In this document: piece by piece, positions 7,646 to 15,408 of the stretch
Position numbering within the stretch: position 1 is the first letter of the stretch
Layout: the number at the start of each line of letters is the position of its first letter
DNA from: Parvibaculum sp.
Lineage (GTDB): Bacteria; Pseudomonadota; Alphaproteobacteria; Parvibaculales; Parvibaculaceae
Assembly: GCA_013823365.1 (NCBI GenBank)
Contig: PNMC01000005.1
Coordinates: forward strand, 1 to 42,802
Length of the DNA: 42,802 bases
Direction: 5' to 3'
The notes under the pieces: generated by a model
What the model was told of the DNA's origin: nothing
Databases searched by the model: none
What the model saw: the letters and a program-made list of their open reading frames with translations, nothing else
Position numbers and translations under genes: made by a program

Positions 7646-8299
7646 ATGACTTTTCGTAACGGTCTGGATTCGCTTCTTCGTCCCGAAGACTCGGTCCTCG
7701 TGCTGATCGACCATCAGCCCTATCAGCTCGCGAACCTGAACAGTCACGATCCGCACATGGTGGTCAACAATACGACCGGCCTCGCCAAGGCTGCCAAGGT
7801 GTTCGCTGTCCCGACCATCTTGACCAGTGTCGTCGCCGATCGCGGCGGAAAGCTGTTCCCGTCGATCACCGACGTGTTCCCCGGCCAGGAGGTGATCGAC
7901 CGCACCTTCATCAACACCTGGGAAGACAAGCCGACCGTCGACGCGGTCAAGGCGACCGGCCGCAAGCAGTTGATCATTGCAGGTCTTTGGACCGAAGTCT
8001 GCGTCGCGATGCCCGCGATCCAGGCTGCAGGCGAAGGCTGGGACGTGACCGTAGTCACCGACGCGTCGGGTGGCACCTCGCTCGAGGCACACCAGGTCGC
8101 AATCCAGCGCATGGTCGCCGCCGGCGTCAATATGATGACGTGGCTGGCCGTGGCGTCCGAATGGCAGCGCGACTGGGCGCGGACCAAAACGGCGGAAGCG
8201 CTCACCGATGTGATCGTGTCGCACTGCGCCGGCAGCGGCATCGCCTTCCTCTGGGAGCAGCAGCTCCTCAACACGCCGCTTTCACGCGCCGCAGAGTGA
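7646..8299 (+). CDS. Isochorismatase-like cysteine hydrolase (YcaC type)
   Basis: A 217-residue cytosolic hydrolase. The catalytic Asp22 lies in SVLVLIDHQ and Cys119 in GLWTEVCV, both standard for the isochorismatase-like superfamily; the DHQPYQ opening and LEAHQVAIQRMVAAGV end resemble the YcaC branch, whose substrate is unknown. The start MTFRNGLDS at 7646 is preferred over an upstream in-frame GTG because AAAGGA precedes it at about 7 nt and the family starts here. First gene of the plus-strand series of the block, facing lysR. Confidence 0.92.
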   Translation: MTFRNGLDSLLRPEDSVLVLIDHQPYQLANLNSHDPHMVVNNTTGLAKAAKVFAVPTILTSVVADRGGKLFPSITDVFPGQEVIDRTFINTWEDKPTVDAVKATGRKQLIIAGLWTEVCVAMPAIQAAGEGWDVTVVTDASGGTSLEAHQVAIQRMVAAGVNMMTWLAVASEWQRDWARTKTAEALTDVIVSHCAGSGIAFLWEQQLLNTPLSRAAE

Positions 8300-8417
8300 T
8301 CTGAGTGGAGATGGCGAGTGCTCCGGAAGCGCGGCAACCGATCCTGCTGCCGGCCCTCGCCATCCTCGCCCTTCCGGTTTCAATCCTTGCGATCCCTGCT
8401 GCATCGGGGGAGTGCCC

Positions 8418-9218
8418 ATGAAAATCTCTATGGATCGTTTCCCGGTCGGGCTGGAAATGGATGTCACCTATCCGGATTTCCAGGTCAGTCTGGTGCTCGT
8501 TTCAACTTCACAGTTGAAATTCGAGATCAAGGAAGGGCCGTACGCCCGGGCCGAGACAGTCGATATAAAAGTCGATCCGCTCGGCAATGGCATTTTCGCT
8601 GTCAGTTGGCAGGAGAACGACGGTTCGACGGTCACGAATATCCAGGATTACGATCGCGGCGTCATCCATTCGTTCGCTACGCTACCTGATGGCTGGTTTC
8701 TACGAATGAAGGGGACAGTTTCAATCAGACGGTCCGCCGATCATGCTGCCGACGATCATCCCCACCGCAACAAGGCGCTGGTGCTGGATGCCATGACTTC
8801 CCTCTTTCAGCGGCACGATGCCTCGGCGGTCGAACGCCTCTATGCAGAGGATTACATCCAGCACAACCCCGGCATCCCGCAAGGCCGGGATGCATTGCGG
8901 GGTCTCGTCGAGGCCCTGTCTCCTGCCGTTTACTACGAGCCGGGCCTGATCATTGCCGAGGGCGATCTCGTCGCCATCCATGGCCGCATCCGCGGCTGGG
9001 CGGACGAGCCGCAGATTGTGGTCGATATATTCCGGGTCGAGGACGGCAAGCTGGCCGAGCATTGGGATGTGTTGCAGAATGAGATAACGGTGACGGCAGG
9101 CGTTGCCGGTCTCCCGATGTTCGATCCAGGGGAAGGAGCACATCGCACTCGTCCAGAGCCGTCCCAGCCGCAAGCCACCCAATCCAATGCGGTCCAGTCA
9201 CACAGGGACGACATGTGA
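8418..9218 (+). CDS. Two-domain protein: MoaF-like beta-barrel plus SnoaL/NTF2-like domain
   Basis: The 266-residue protein has two small barrel domains in tandem. Residues about 1-103 resemble MoaF-like lipocalin-type domains (FPVGLEMDVTYPDFQVSLVL at the start, GVIHSFATLPDGWFLRMKG at the end). Residues about 118-228 are a SnoaL-like domain (LYAEDYIQHNPGIPQGRDAL, VDIFRVEDGKLAEHWDVLQ). The last 35 residues are a polar, probably unstructured tail. Such domains bind or isomerise small hydrophobic or cyclic molecules, but the specific substrate cannot be inferred. ATG at 8418 follows GGGGGAG closely; an in-frame GTG at 8412 is the alternative. The SnoaL part alone is common; the fusion is less so. 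Confidence 0.8.
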   Translation: MKISMDRFPVGLEMDVTYPDFQVSLVLVSTSQLKFEIKEGPYARAETVDIKVDPLGNGIFAVSWQENDGSTVTNIQDYDRGVIHSFATLPDGWFLRMKGTVSIRRSADHAADDHPHRNKALVLDAMTSLFQRHDASAVERLYAEDYIQHNPGIPQGRDALRGLVEALSPAVYYEPGLIIAEGDLVAIHGRIRGWADEPQIVVDIFRVEDGKLAEHWDVLQNEITVTAGVAGLPMFDPGEGAHRTRPEPSQPQATQSNAVQSHRDDM

Positions 9219-9284
9219 CGATTGCGCAACCCGTGCATGGTCGTCGTGAGTTCCATCCAGACCGTCAACACAGGAGCTTGGGTT

Positions 9285-10940
9285 ATGCCGAAAGGATCGG
9301 ATCTTCTGGTCGCAGCGCTCGAAAATGAAGGCGTGGACCGCATCTTCGGCGTGCCTGGTGAGGAGAATCTCGATCTTCTGGAGTCGCTGAGAACCTCCAG
9401 CATCGAACTTGTCCTGAGCCGTCATGAGCAGGCCGCGGCCTTCATGGCGGCCACGCATGGGCGGCTTACCGGCAGGCCCGGCGTCTGCCTCGCCACGCTG
9501 GGTCCCGGCGCGCTGAACTTCGCGACCGGCGCGGCCTATGCGCATCTGGGCGCGATGCCGATGATCCTCATCACCGGTCAGAAGCCTGTAAGGAGTGCCA
9601 AGCAGGCCCGCTTCCAGATCGTCGATATCGTCGCCTCGATGAAGCCGCTCACCAAGATGACGCGCCAGATCGTCAGCGCAGCGGCGATCCCCTCCACGGT
9701 GCGCGATGCATTTCGCATCGCGATGGAAGAGCGGCCAGGACCGGTGCATCTCGAGCTTCCCGAGGACGTCGCGGCCGATGAGGTGGATAATGCCCCCGTC
9801 ATTCCACGCCACGCAGTGGAGCGCCCCGTTGCTCATGCCACCGCGCTCGACAGGGTGGCGGAGGCGATCCTCGCTGCCCGGCGCCCGCTGGTGATGATCG
9901 GCGCGGCCGGCAACCGGCCGTCGCTGGTCGACCCGCTGTCGGCTTTCGTGACCCGCACCCGACTGCCCTTTTTCAACACGCAGATGGGCAAGGGCGCCGT
10001 CACCGGCGGCTCCAACCTCTATATGGGAACCGCCGCGCTTTCGGAGGGCGATTACGTGCACGAGGCTGTCGCCCGCGCCGATCTGATCATCGCCATCGGC
10101 CACGATACGATCGAAAAGCCACCCTTCCTGATGCAGAGCGCCGGCGGGCCGAAGGTTATCCATGTCGGTTATCAGTCCGCCAGCGTCGAACAGGTTTATC
10201 ACCCGGATATCGAACTGATCGGAGACATCGGAGCTTCCGTCGAGGCGCTCGGCGTGCGGCTCGAAGGCCGGCTGTCGACGGATGGGGGGATGCTGGAACT
10301 GCGTCAGAAGATTCTGGCCCGCATAAACGACCGCGCCGAGGAAGACCGCTTCCCGCCGACGCCGCAGCGCATCGTCCACGATGTTCGCGAGGTCATGCCG
10401 GAGGACGGCATCGTCTGTCTCGATAACGGCATGTACAAGATCTGGTTCGCCCGCAACTATCGCACCCATGTCGCCAACACGTTGCTGCTCGACAACGCGC
10501 TCGCCACGATGGGAGCCGGCCTGCCCTCGGCGATGATGGCGGCAATGCTCTATCCCGAGAGACGCGTCATGGCCGTCTGCGGCGATGGCGGGTTCATGAT
10601 GAACTCGCAGGAGCTGGAAACGGCGGTACGGCTCGGGCTGAATCTCGTGGTGGTCGTCCTGAACGACAGCGCCTATGGCATGATCCGCTGGAAGCAGGCG
10701 GTAGACGGCTTCCCGGATTTCGGCATGAGCTTCGGCAACCCCGATTTCGTGCGCTATGCCGAATCTTATGGTGCAAAGGCTTCCCGCGTGAGCGCGGTCG
10801 GGGATCTCGTGCCGACGCTTGAGGCCGCTTTCGCCAGCGGCGGGGTTCATCTCGTTGACGTACCCATCGACTATTCCGAGAACACGCGCGTGCTTGTCGA
10901 CGAGTTGCGCAACCGCGCGCCGGATGTCGAGTGTGCCTAG
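9285..10940 (+). CDS. Thiamine-diphosphate enzyme, acetolactate-synthase-like large subunit
   Basis: A 551-residue cytosolic enzyme with the three domains of the acetolactate synthase/benzoylformate decarboxylase family. Glu48 in SRHEQAAAFMA is the cofactor-activating glutamate. The ThDP-binding motif starts at GDGGFMMNSQELETAVRLGL and ends in LNDSAYGMI. No small regulatory subunit is adjacent, so a catabolic (AlsS-like) or a different 2-oxo-acid ligase/lyase role is possible rather than branched-chain amino acid synthesis. The start at MPKGSDLL is preferred over an upstream in-frame ATG because CAGGAG lies about 8 nt before it and the domain begins here. It precedes the aldehyde dehydrogenase by only 22 nt, suggesting that an aldehyde or a 2-hydroxyketone passes between the two. 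Confidence 0.88.
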   Translation: MPKGSDLLVAALENEGVDRIFGVPGEENLDLLESLRTSSIELVLSRHEQAAAFMAATHGRLTGRPGVCLATLGPGALNFATGAAYAHLGAMPMILITGQKPVRSAKQARFQIVDIVASMKPLTKMTRQIVSAAAIPSTVRDAFRIAMEERPGPVHLELPEDVAADEVDNAPVIPRHAVERPVAHATALDRVAEAILAARRPLVMIGAAGNRPSLVDPLSAFVTRTRLPFFNTQMGKGAVTGGSNLYMGTAALSEGDYVHEAVARADLIIAIGHDTIEKPPFLMQSAGGPKVIHVGYQSASVEQVYHPDIELIGDIGASVEALGVRLEGRLSTDGGMLELRQKILARINDRAEEDRFPPTPQRIVHDVREVMPEDGIVCLDNGMYKIWFARNYRTHVANTLLLDNALATMGAGLPSAMMAAMLYPERRVMAVCGDGGFMMNSQELETAVRLGLNLVVVVLNDSAYGMIRWKQAVDGFPDFGMSFGNPDFVRYAESYGAKASRVSAVGDLVPTLEAAFASGGVHLVDVPIDYSENTRVLVDELRNRAPDVECA

Positions 10941-10962
10941 TTCCGTCGTAGGGAGACCGGCG

Positions 10963-12345
10963 ATGCTGACAGTTGTGCAGGCTTTCGACCGCGCGCCGAT
11001 CACAGAGATCGAGATGGACGATGCCGCCGCGCTGGAGCGCAAGCTGCAAGCTGCCGAAAAGGTCTTCAGGGATCGCGATGGCTGGCTGAAGCCTCACCAG
11101 CGTATCTCGATACTTCGCAGGCTTGCCGTGCTGATGCAAGACAGGGCCGATCACCTCGCCATGCAGATCGCGCGAGAGGGTGGCAAGCCGCTTCCCGATG
11201 CCATCATCGAGGCGAACCGCGCGATCGACGGCGTCCAGAACGCCGCAGATGAATTGCGCAATTTCGCCGGGCGGGAAATCCCGATGGGGTTGTCGGCGGC
11301 GGCAGAGAACCGGTGGGCTTTCACGACCAGGGAGCCCATCGGCATCGTCGCGGCGATCTCCGCTTTCAATCATCCGTTGAACCTGATCGTCCACCAGGTG
11401 GCGCCGGCCATTGCGGTCGGCTGCCCGGTGATCGTCAAGCCGGCGATCACGACGCCGCTGTCCTGTCTCGACTTCGTGGCGCTTGCCCGGGAAGCGGGCC
11501 TGCCCGAGCCATGGTGCCAGACCTTCATCACAGATGACAACGCACTCGCCGAAAAGCTGGCGACCGACCGGCGCGTCGCCTTCCTCAGCTTCATCGGCTC
11601 AGCCCGGGTCGGCTGGTATCTGCATTCCAGGCTTGCCCCCGGCACACGCTCGGCATTGGAGCATGGCGGCGCCGCACCGGCGATCGTCGACCGCAGCGCC
11701 AGCCTCGACAAGGTCATCGAACCCGTCGTCAAGGGCGGCTACTATCATGCCGGGCAGGTCTGCGTGTCGACGCAGCGCATCTTCGTCCACGACGACATCG
11801 CCGAAGAGTTCACGCAGATGCTCGTCGCCCGCGTCGAGAAACTGCGCACCGCCGACCCCAGGCTGAAAGATACCGAGGTCGGTCCGCTGATCCTGCCGCG
11901 CGAAGCGGACCGGGTCGCGGAGTGGATCAAGGAAGCTGTCGGGGGCGGAGCCACCCTCGCGACCGGGGGCGAACGCCTGTCCGACACGACACTGCGGCCG
12001 GCGGTGCTGCTCGACCCCGCAGCCGATGCGAAGATATCGACGCTGGAGGTCTTCGGCCCCCTTGTCGCGGTCTATCGATATGCCGATCTCGACGAGGCCA
12101 TTCGCCAGGCCAATTCCCTGTCGACAGCCTTTCAGGCCAGCGTCTTCGCACAGGACATAGACGTGGCAATGCGCGCGGCAAATCGCCTCGACGCCTCGGC
12201 CGTAATGGTCAACGATCCCACCGCCTTCCGAACCGACTGGATGCCCTTCGCCGGTCGCAGGGAATCCGGATACGGTACTGGCGGCGTGCCCTACACCATG
12301 CGCGACATGACACAGGAAAAGATGATCCTGATGCGGAAAAGCTGA
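10963..12345 (+). CDS. NAD(P)-dependent aldehyde dehydrogenase
   Basis: A 460-residue cytosolic enzyme of the aldehyde dehydrogenase superfamily, oxidising an aldehyde to the acid. Catalytic residues are in place: Asn136 (SAFNHPLN), Glu233 (ALEHGGAAPAIV) and Cys267 (HAGQVCVSTQR). The C-terminal oligomerisation signature is MPFAGRRESGYGTGGVPYTM. The HGGAAPAIV segment and the short N-terminus suit the lactaldehyde or phosphonate/semialdehyde-type subfamilies, but the substrate is not determined. AGGGAG precedes the ATG; the frame is open further upstream within the preceding gene, which is a shadow. Likely cotranscribed with the thiamine-diphosphate enzyme. Confidence 0.92.
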   Translation: MLTVVQAFDRAPITEIEMDDAAALERKLQAAEKVFRDRDGWLKPHQRISILRRLAVLMQDRADHLAMQIAREGGKPLPDAIIEANRAIDGVQNAADELRNFAGREIPMGLSAAAENRWAFTTREPIGIVAAISAFNHPLNLIVHQVAPAIAVGCPVIVKPAITTPLSCLDFVALAREAGLPEPWCQTFITDDNALAEKLATDRRVAFLSFIGSARVGWYLHSRLAPGTRSALEHGGAAPAIVDRSASLDKVIEPVVKGGYYHAGQVCVSTQRIFVHDDIAEEFTQMLVARVEKLRTADPRLKDTEVGPLILPREADRVAEWIKEAVGGGATLATGGERLSDTTLRPAVLLDPAADAKISTLEVFGPLVAVYRYADLDEAIRQANSLSTAFQASVFAQDIDVAMRAANRLDASAVMVNDPTAFRTDWMPFAGRRESGYGTGGVPYTMRDMTQEKMILMRKS

Positions 12346-12400
12346 CTATGCCGGCTTGTGGGACACCGCGTCGGGGCAAACTACTGGAAAGGCTAAGTCG

Positions 12401-14170
12401 ATGGCTGAAGCGGGCTTGATGCATACGGTAGGGCCTGCGGTCCTGTTGATGGGGGCGGCGGTCGTCGCGGTGCCGCTGTTTCAGCGGCTTGGCCTCGGTT
12501 CGGTCCTTGGCTATTTCGCTGCGGGCCTCCTTGTAGGGCCATCGGTGCTCGGACTCATCACCGATACGCAGTCCATCCTGCATTTCTCCGAGCTCGGGGT
12601 CGTCATGTTCCTGTTCGTCATAGGACTGGAACTGCGCCCTCGAAAGCTGTGGGCAATGCGCGGTCAGATTTTCGGTCTGGGTCTCGTGCAGGTGGCTGCC
12701 GCAACTGCCGCTCTTGCCCTTGCGGGAGCCCTGGTCTTCGACCTGCCCGGTCAGGTCGCCTTCGTGGCCGGTGCGGGCTTCGTTCTCTCCTCGACGGCGG
12801 TCATCATGTCGATGCTTCAGGACCGGGGCGAGATTGCCAGCAGTGAAGGCCAGAAATCCGTCTCCATCCTCCTGTTCGAGGATCTGATGATCGTGCCGCT
12901 GCTGGCGGTGGTCGCCTTCCTGTCGCCGCTGGCAACCGGCGATGCGGGGTGGACGCATGTTCTGGTGGCGCTGGCGGCATTGCTCGCGCTGCTCGGCGTT
13001 TCCTACTGGGGCCTCAATCCCTTCTTCGCCCTGCTGGCGCGAACCCGGACCAGAGAGGTGCTCACCGCCGGCGCATTGCTGGTGGTTCTGGGCGCGGCGC
13101 TGCTGATGGAGGCCGCCGGCCTGTCGATGGCGATGGGCGCGTTCCTTGCCGGCGTGATGTTGTCGAGTTCGAGCTATCGGCACCAGATCGAGAGCGACAT
13201 CGAGCCGTTTCGCGGCCTGCTCATGGGACTGTTCTTCCTGGCTGTCGGCATGTCGCTCGATCTTTCCATCGTCGTGGCTGAACCCTGGTTTCTGCTGTCC
13301 ATGCTGCTGGTCTTCACCCTCGCAAAGGGAGTCGTGGTCTATACGGTCGCGCGCTTCTTCGGCGGCTCGAACCATCAGTCGTTGCACCGGACGTCGATGT
13401 TCCTGCAGGGCGGCGAGTTTGCCTTCGTGCTCTACGCCGCGGCGGCGGCAAGCGGTGTGATCGATGCGCGGGAGAATTCGCTGTTCACGACCGTCGTCAT
13501 CCTCTCCATGGCGTTGACGCCGCTCCTGATAATCGCGACGGACCGCTTGCTGCGTGCCGAAGCGTCGATGGATGGCGTCGACGTCGCCCAGGATCTCAAG
13601 GGCCGGATACTCGTCATCGGTTTTGGCCGCTTCGGCCAGATCGCATCGCAGCCGCTGCTGTCGAGAGGCGTCAGCCTTTCCGTTATCGACAGAGACCCAG
13701 ACCGGATCCGCGATGCGGCACGATTTGGATTCAAGGTCTTCTTCGGCGACGGTACGCGGCTCGATACGCTGCACCATTCGGGCGCGAGTGCGGCCGATGC
13801 GATCATGATTTGTGTCGATGACTGGAAGGCTGCGTTGCAGATCGTGGAACTCGCGCAACACGAATTTCCGCAGGCCAAACTGCTGGTGCGAAGCTACGAC
13901 CGCGGGCATTCCGTCGAGTTGCTCCGTGCGGGCGTCGACTATCAGATTCGGGAGACGGTAGAATCTGCCTATCTGATGGGAGCGGAAGGGCTTCGTGCAC
14001 TGGGCTTTTCCGAACTCGAGGTCGAAGAAGCCGCTGCCGACATCCGCCAGCGGGATGCCGAGCGCCTGTCCGAGCAGGTTCAGGGAGACATCATGTCGGG
14101 TCTGGACCGGTTGCACACAAAGCCCGTTCCCGAGCCGCTCGCCAATACGCCCGTGTCCAAACAGCAGTGA
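12401..14170 (+). CDS. KefB/KefC-type cation:proton antiporter with TrkA-N domain
   Basis: The 589-residue inner-membrane protein begins with a CPA2 antiporter domain of about 12 membrane segments (residues about 8-380) carrying FFLAVGMSLD and QGGEFAFVLY, both typical of KefB/KefC. A cytosolic RCK/TrkA-N domain follows with the nucleotide-binding glycine motif GFGRFG at 407-412 and an acidic strand end (VIDRDPDR). In known Kef systems, glutathione adducts of electrophiles gate potassium efflux, and the ancillary KefF/KefG oxidoreductase activates them; no such partner is adjacent here. The start MAEAGLMH is chosen because GGAAAGG precedes it by about 8 nt; an upstream TTG in frame gives a non-membrane extension and is rejected. 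Confidence 0.9.
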   Translation: MAEAGLMHTVGPAVLLMGAAVVAVPLFQRLGLGSVLGYFAAGLLVGPSVLGLITDTQSILHFSELGVVMFLFVIGLELRPRKLWAMRGQIFGLGLVQVAAATAALALAGALVFDLPGQVAFVAGAGFVLSSTAVIMSMLQDRGEIASSEGQKSVSILLFEDLMIVPLLAVVAFLSPLATGDAGWTHVLVALAALLALLGVSYWGLNPFFALLARTRTREVLTAGALLVVLGAALLMEAAGLSMAMGAFLAGVMLSSSSYRHQIESDIEPFRGLLMGLFFLAVGMSLDLSIVVAEPWFLLSMLLVFTLAKGVVVYTVARFFGGSNHQSLHRTSMFLQGGEFAFVLYAAAAASGVIDARENSLFTTVVILSMALTPLLIIATDRLLRAEASMDGVDVAQDLKGRILVIGFGRFGQIASQPLLSRGVSLSVIDRDPDRIRDAARFGFKVFFGDGTRLDTLHHSGASAADAIMICVDDWKAALQIVELAQHEFPQAKLLVRSYDRGHSVELLRAGVDYQIRETVESAYLMGAEGLRALGFSELEVEEAAADIRQRDAERLSEQVQGDIMSGLDRLHTKPVPEPLANTPVSKQQ

Positions 14171-14226
14171 GGTAAAGCCAGGCGGTAACGGCGCTCCAAT
14201 TCGGTCGGGCTTGGGGTTCCGCGTTT

Positions 14227-14255
14227 GGCGACACAGCTTCCCGCCGGGATGGACT
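14227..14255 (+). promoter_or_regulatory. Candidate LysR-regulon motif, copy C (upstream of the alpha/beta hydrolase)
   Basis: GCGACACAGCT (14227-14237), 15 nt, then CTA (14253-14255). The block ACTACCGCCT aligns exactly with copy B. It lies in the non-coding gap after the antiporter, about 130-156 nt before the hydrolase ATG, implying that this gene has its own LysR-controlled promoter. Confidence 0.6.
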
Positions 14256-14382
14256 ACCGCCTTGCGGATCGAGCTGACATCCTGATTTCCAGACGACTTG
14301 TCCTTCGGTGCATGTCTGCTGCCATGCACGACCCGCGCATGATTTCGTCACGCAGCCTTTGCAGAATTCACGGAGCGCCCCC

Positions 14383-15369
14383 ATGCCCGATACCTCCGTC
14401 CCTGGTCTGCCCCTCAGCCGTCGCGATGCTTTGATCTCGGCATCGGCATTTGCAGCAAGTTTCGCCTTTCATCTGGGTACCGCGCGTGCCGCGGAACCTG
14501 CGATCCACAACACTCCGGAAGGAGAACACACCATGAGCTTTGTCACCACCAAAGACGACGTGCGGATCTTCGTGAAGGACTGGGGCCCCAAGGACGCCCA
14601 GCCCATCGTTTTTCATCATGGCTGGCCGCTCAGCTCCGACGATTGGGATGCGCAGATGCTGTTCTTCCTGTCGAAGGGCTACCGCGTCGTCGCGCATGAC
14701 AGGCGCGGTCACGGACGGTCGAGCCAAGTCGACGAGGGTCACGACATCGACCACTACGCGGCAGACGCCTTCGCCGTCGCCGAGGCGCTGGATCTGCGGA
14801 ACGCAGTTCATATCGGTCATTCTACCGGCGGTGGCGAGGTGGCCCGCTATGTGGCCAAATTCGGCGAACCCGCGGGCCGCGTGGCCAAGGCGGTTCTCGT
14901 CGCCGCCATTCCGCCCCTGATGTTGAAGACCGACGACAACCCCGAAGGCACGCCGATGGAGGTCTTCGACGGCTTTCGGACGGCGCTGGCCGGCAACCGT
15001 GCACAGTTTTTCCGGGACGTTCCATCGGGCCCGTTCTACGGCTTCAACCGCGATGGCGCCACGGTCCATGAAGGTGTGGTCCAGAACTGGTGGCGGCAAG
15101 GCATGATGGGCAGCGCCAAGGCGCATTACGACGGCATCAAGGCCTTCTCGGAAACCGACCAGACCGAAGACCTCAAGGCGATCACCGTGCCGACGCTCGT
15201 ACTCCACGGGGAGGACGACCAGATCGTGCCGATCGCCGCTTCCGCCTTGAAGGCCGTCAAGCTGCTGCCGAACGGCACGCTCAAGACCTATCCCGGCTTC
15301 TCTCACGGCATGCTGACGGTGAATGCCGGCGTGCTGAACGACGATCTGCTGAAGTTCGTCGCCGGCTGA
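14383..15369 (+). CDS. Alpha/beta hydrolase (non-heme chloroperoxidase-like) with a Tat-type leader
   Basis: From the ATG at 14383 the protein has 328 residues. Residues 11-37 form a twin-arginine leader (LSRRDALISASAFAASFAF, then ARAA), followed from residue 51 by a complete alpha/beta hydrolase of the esterase/chloroperoxidase type. The triad is Ser147 (GHSTGG), an aspartate at 278 or 279 (LHGEDDQIVP) and His308 (GFSHGM), with an HGWP oxyanion segment at 79-82. A second ATG at 14533 (MSFVTTKDD) has a stronger Shine-Dalgarno sequence and would give the usual 278-residue cytosolic form, so both exported and cytosolic products may be made. A CACGGAG sequence precedes the long start. Reaction could be ester hydrolysis or perhydrolysis; sequence alone cannot decide. 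Confidence 0.9.
   Translation: MPDTSVPGLPLSRRDALISASAFAASFAFHLGTARAAEPAIHNTPEGEHTMSFVTTKDDVRIFVKDWGPKDAQPIVFHHGWPLSSDDWDAQMLFFLSKGYRVVAHDRRGHGRSSQVDEGHDIDHYAADAFAVAEALDLRNAVHIGHSTGGGEVARYVAKFGEPAGRVAKAVLVAAIPPLMLKTDDNPEGTPMEVFDGFRTALAGNRAQFFRDVPSGPFYGFNRDGATVHEGVVQNWWRQGMMGSAKAHYDGIKAFSETDQTEDLKAITVPTLVLHGEDDQIVPIAASALKAVKLLPNGTLKTYPGFSHGMLTVNAGVLNDDLLKFVAG
14517..14535 (+). promoter_or_regulatory. Strong internal ribosome-binding site before a second start
   Basis: GGAAGGAGAA (14517-14526) sits 8 nt before the ATG at 14533, inside the reading frame and after the Tat leader. It is a better match to the anti-Shine-Dalgarno sequence than the one before the long start, so an alternative leaderless translation product is likely. 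Confidence 0.6.
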
Positions 15370-15381
15370 GGTTCTTGTCTC

Positions 15382-15408
15382 GAGGGCGGGCGTCGCAGAC
15401 CCGCCCTC
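15382..15408. terminator. Hairpin between convergent genes
   Basis: GAGGGCGGG (15382-15390) and CCCGCCCTC (15400-15408) form a perfect 9-bp stem with a 9-nt loop, between the alpha/beta hydrolase and the Rieske gene, whose stop it overlaps. It lacks a T-run on either side, so termination is possible but not certain. Confidence 0.4.

Noticed and set aside
12209-14329. A 706-codon minus-strand open frame over the Kef-type antiporter
   Set aside because: Composition is His/Gln/Arg-rich with no domain, and it is exactly antisense to a clear antiporter gene.
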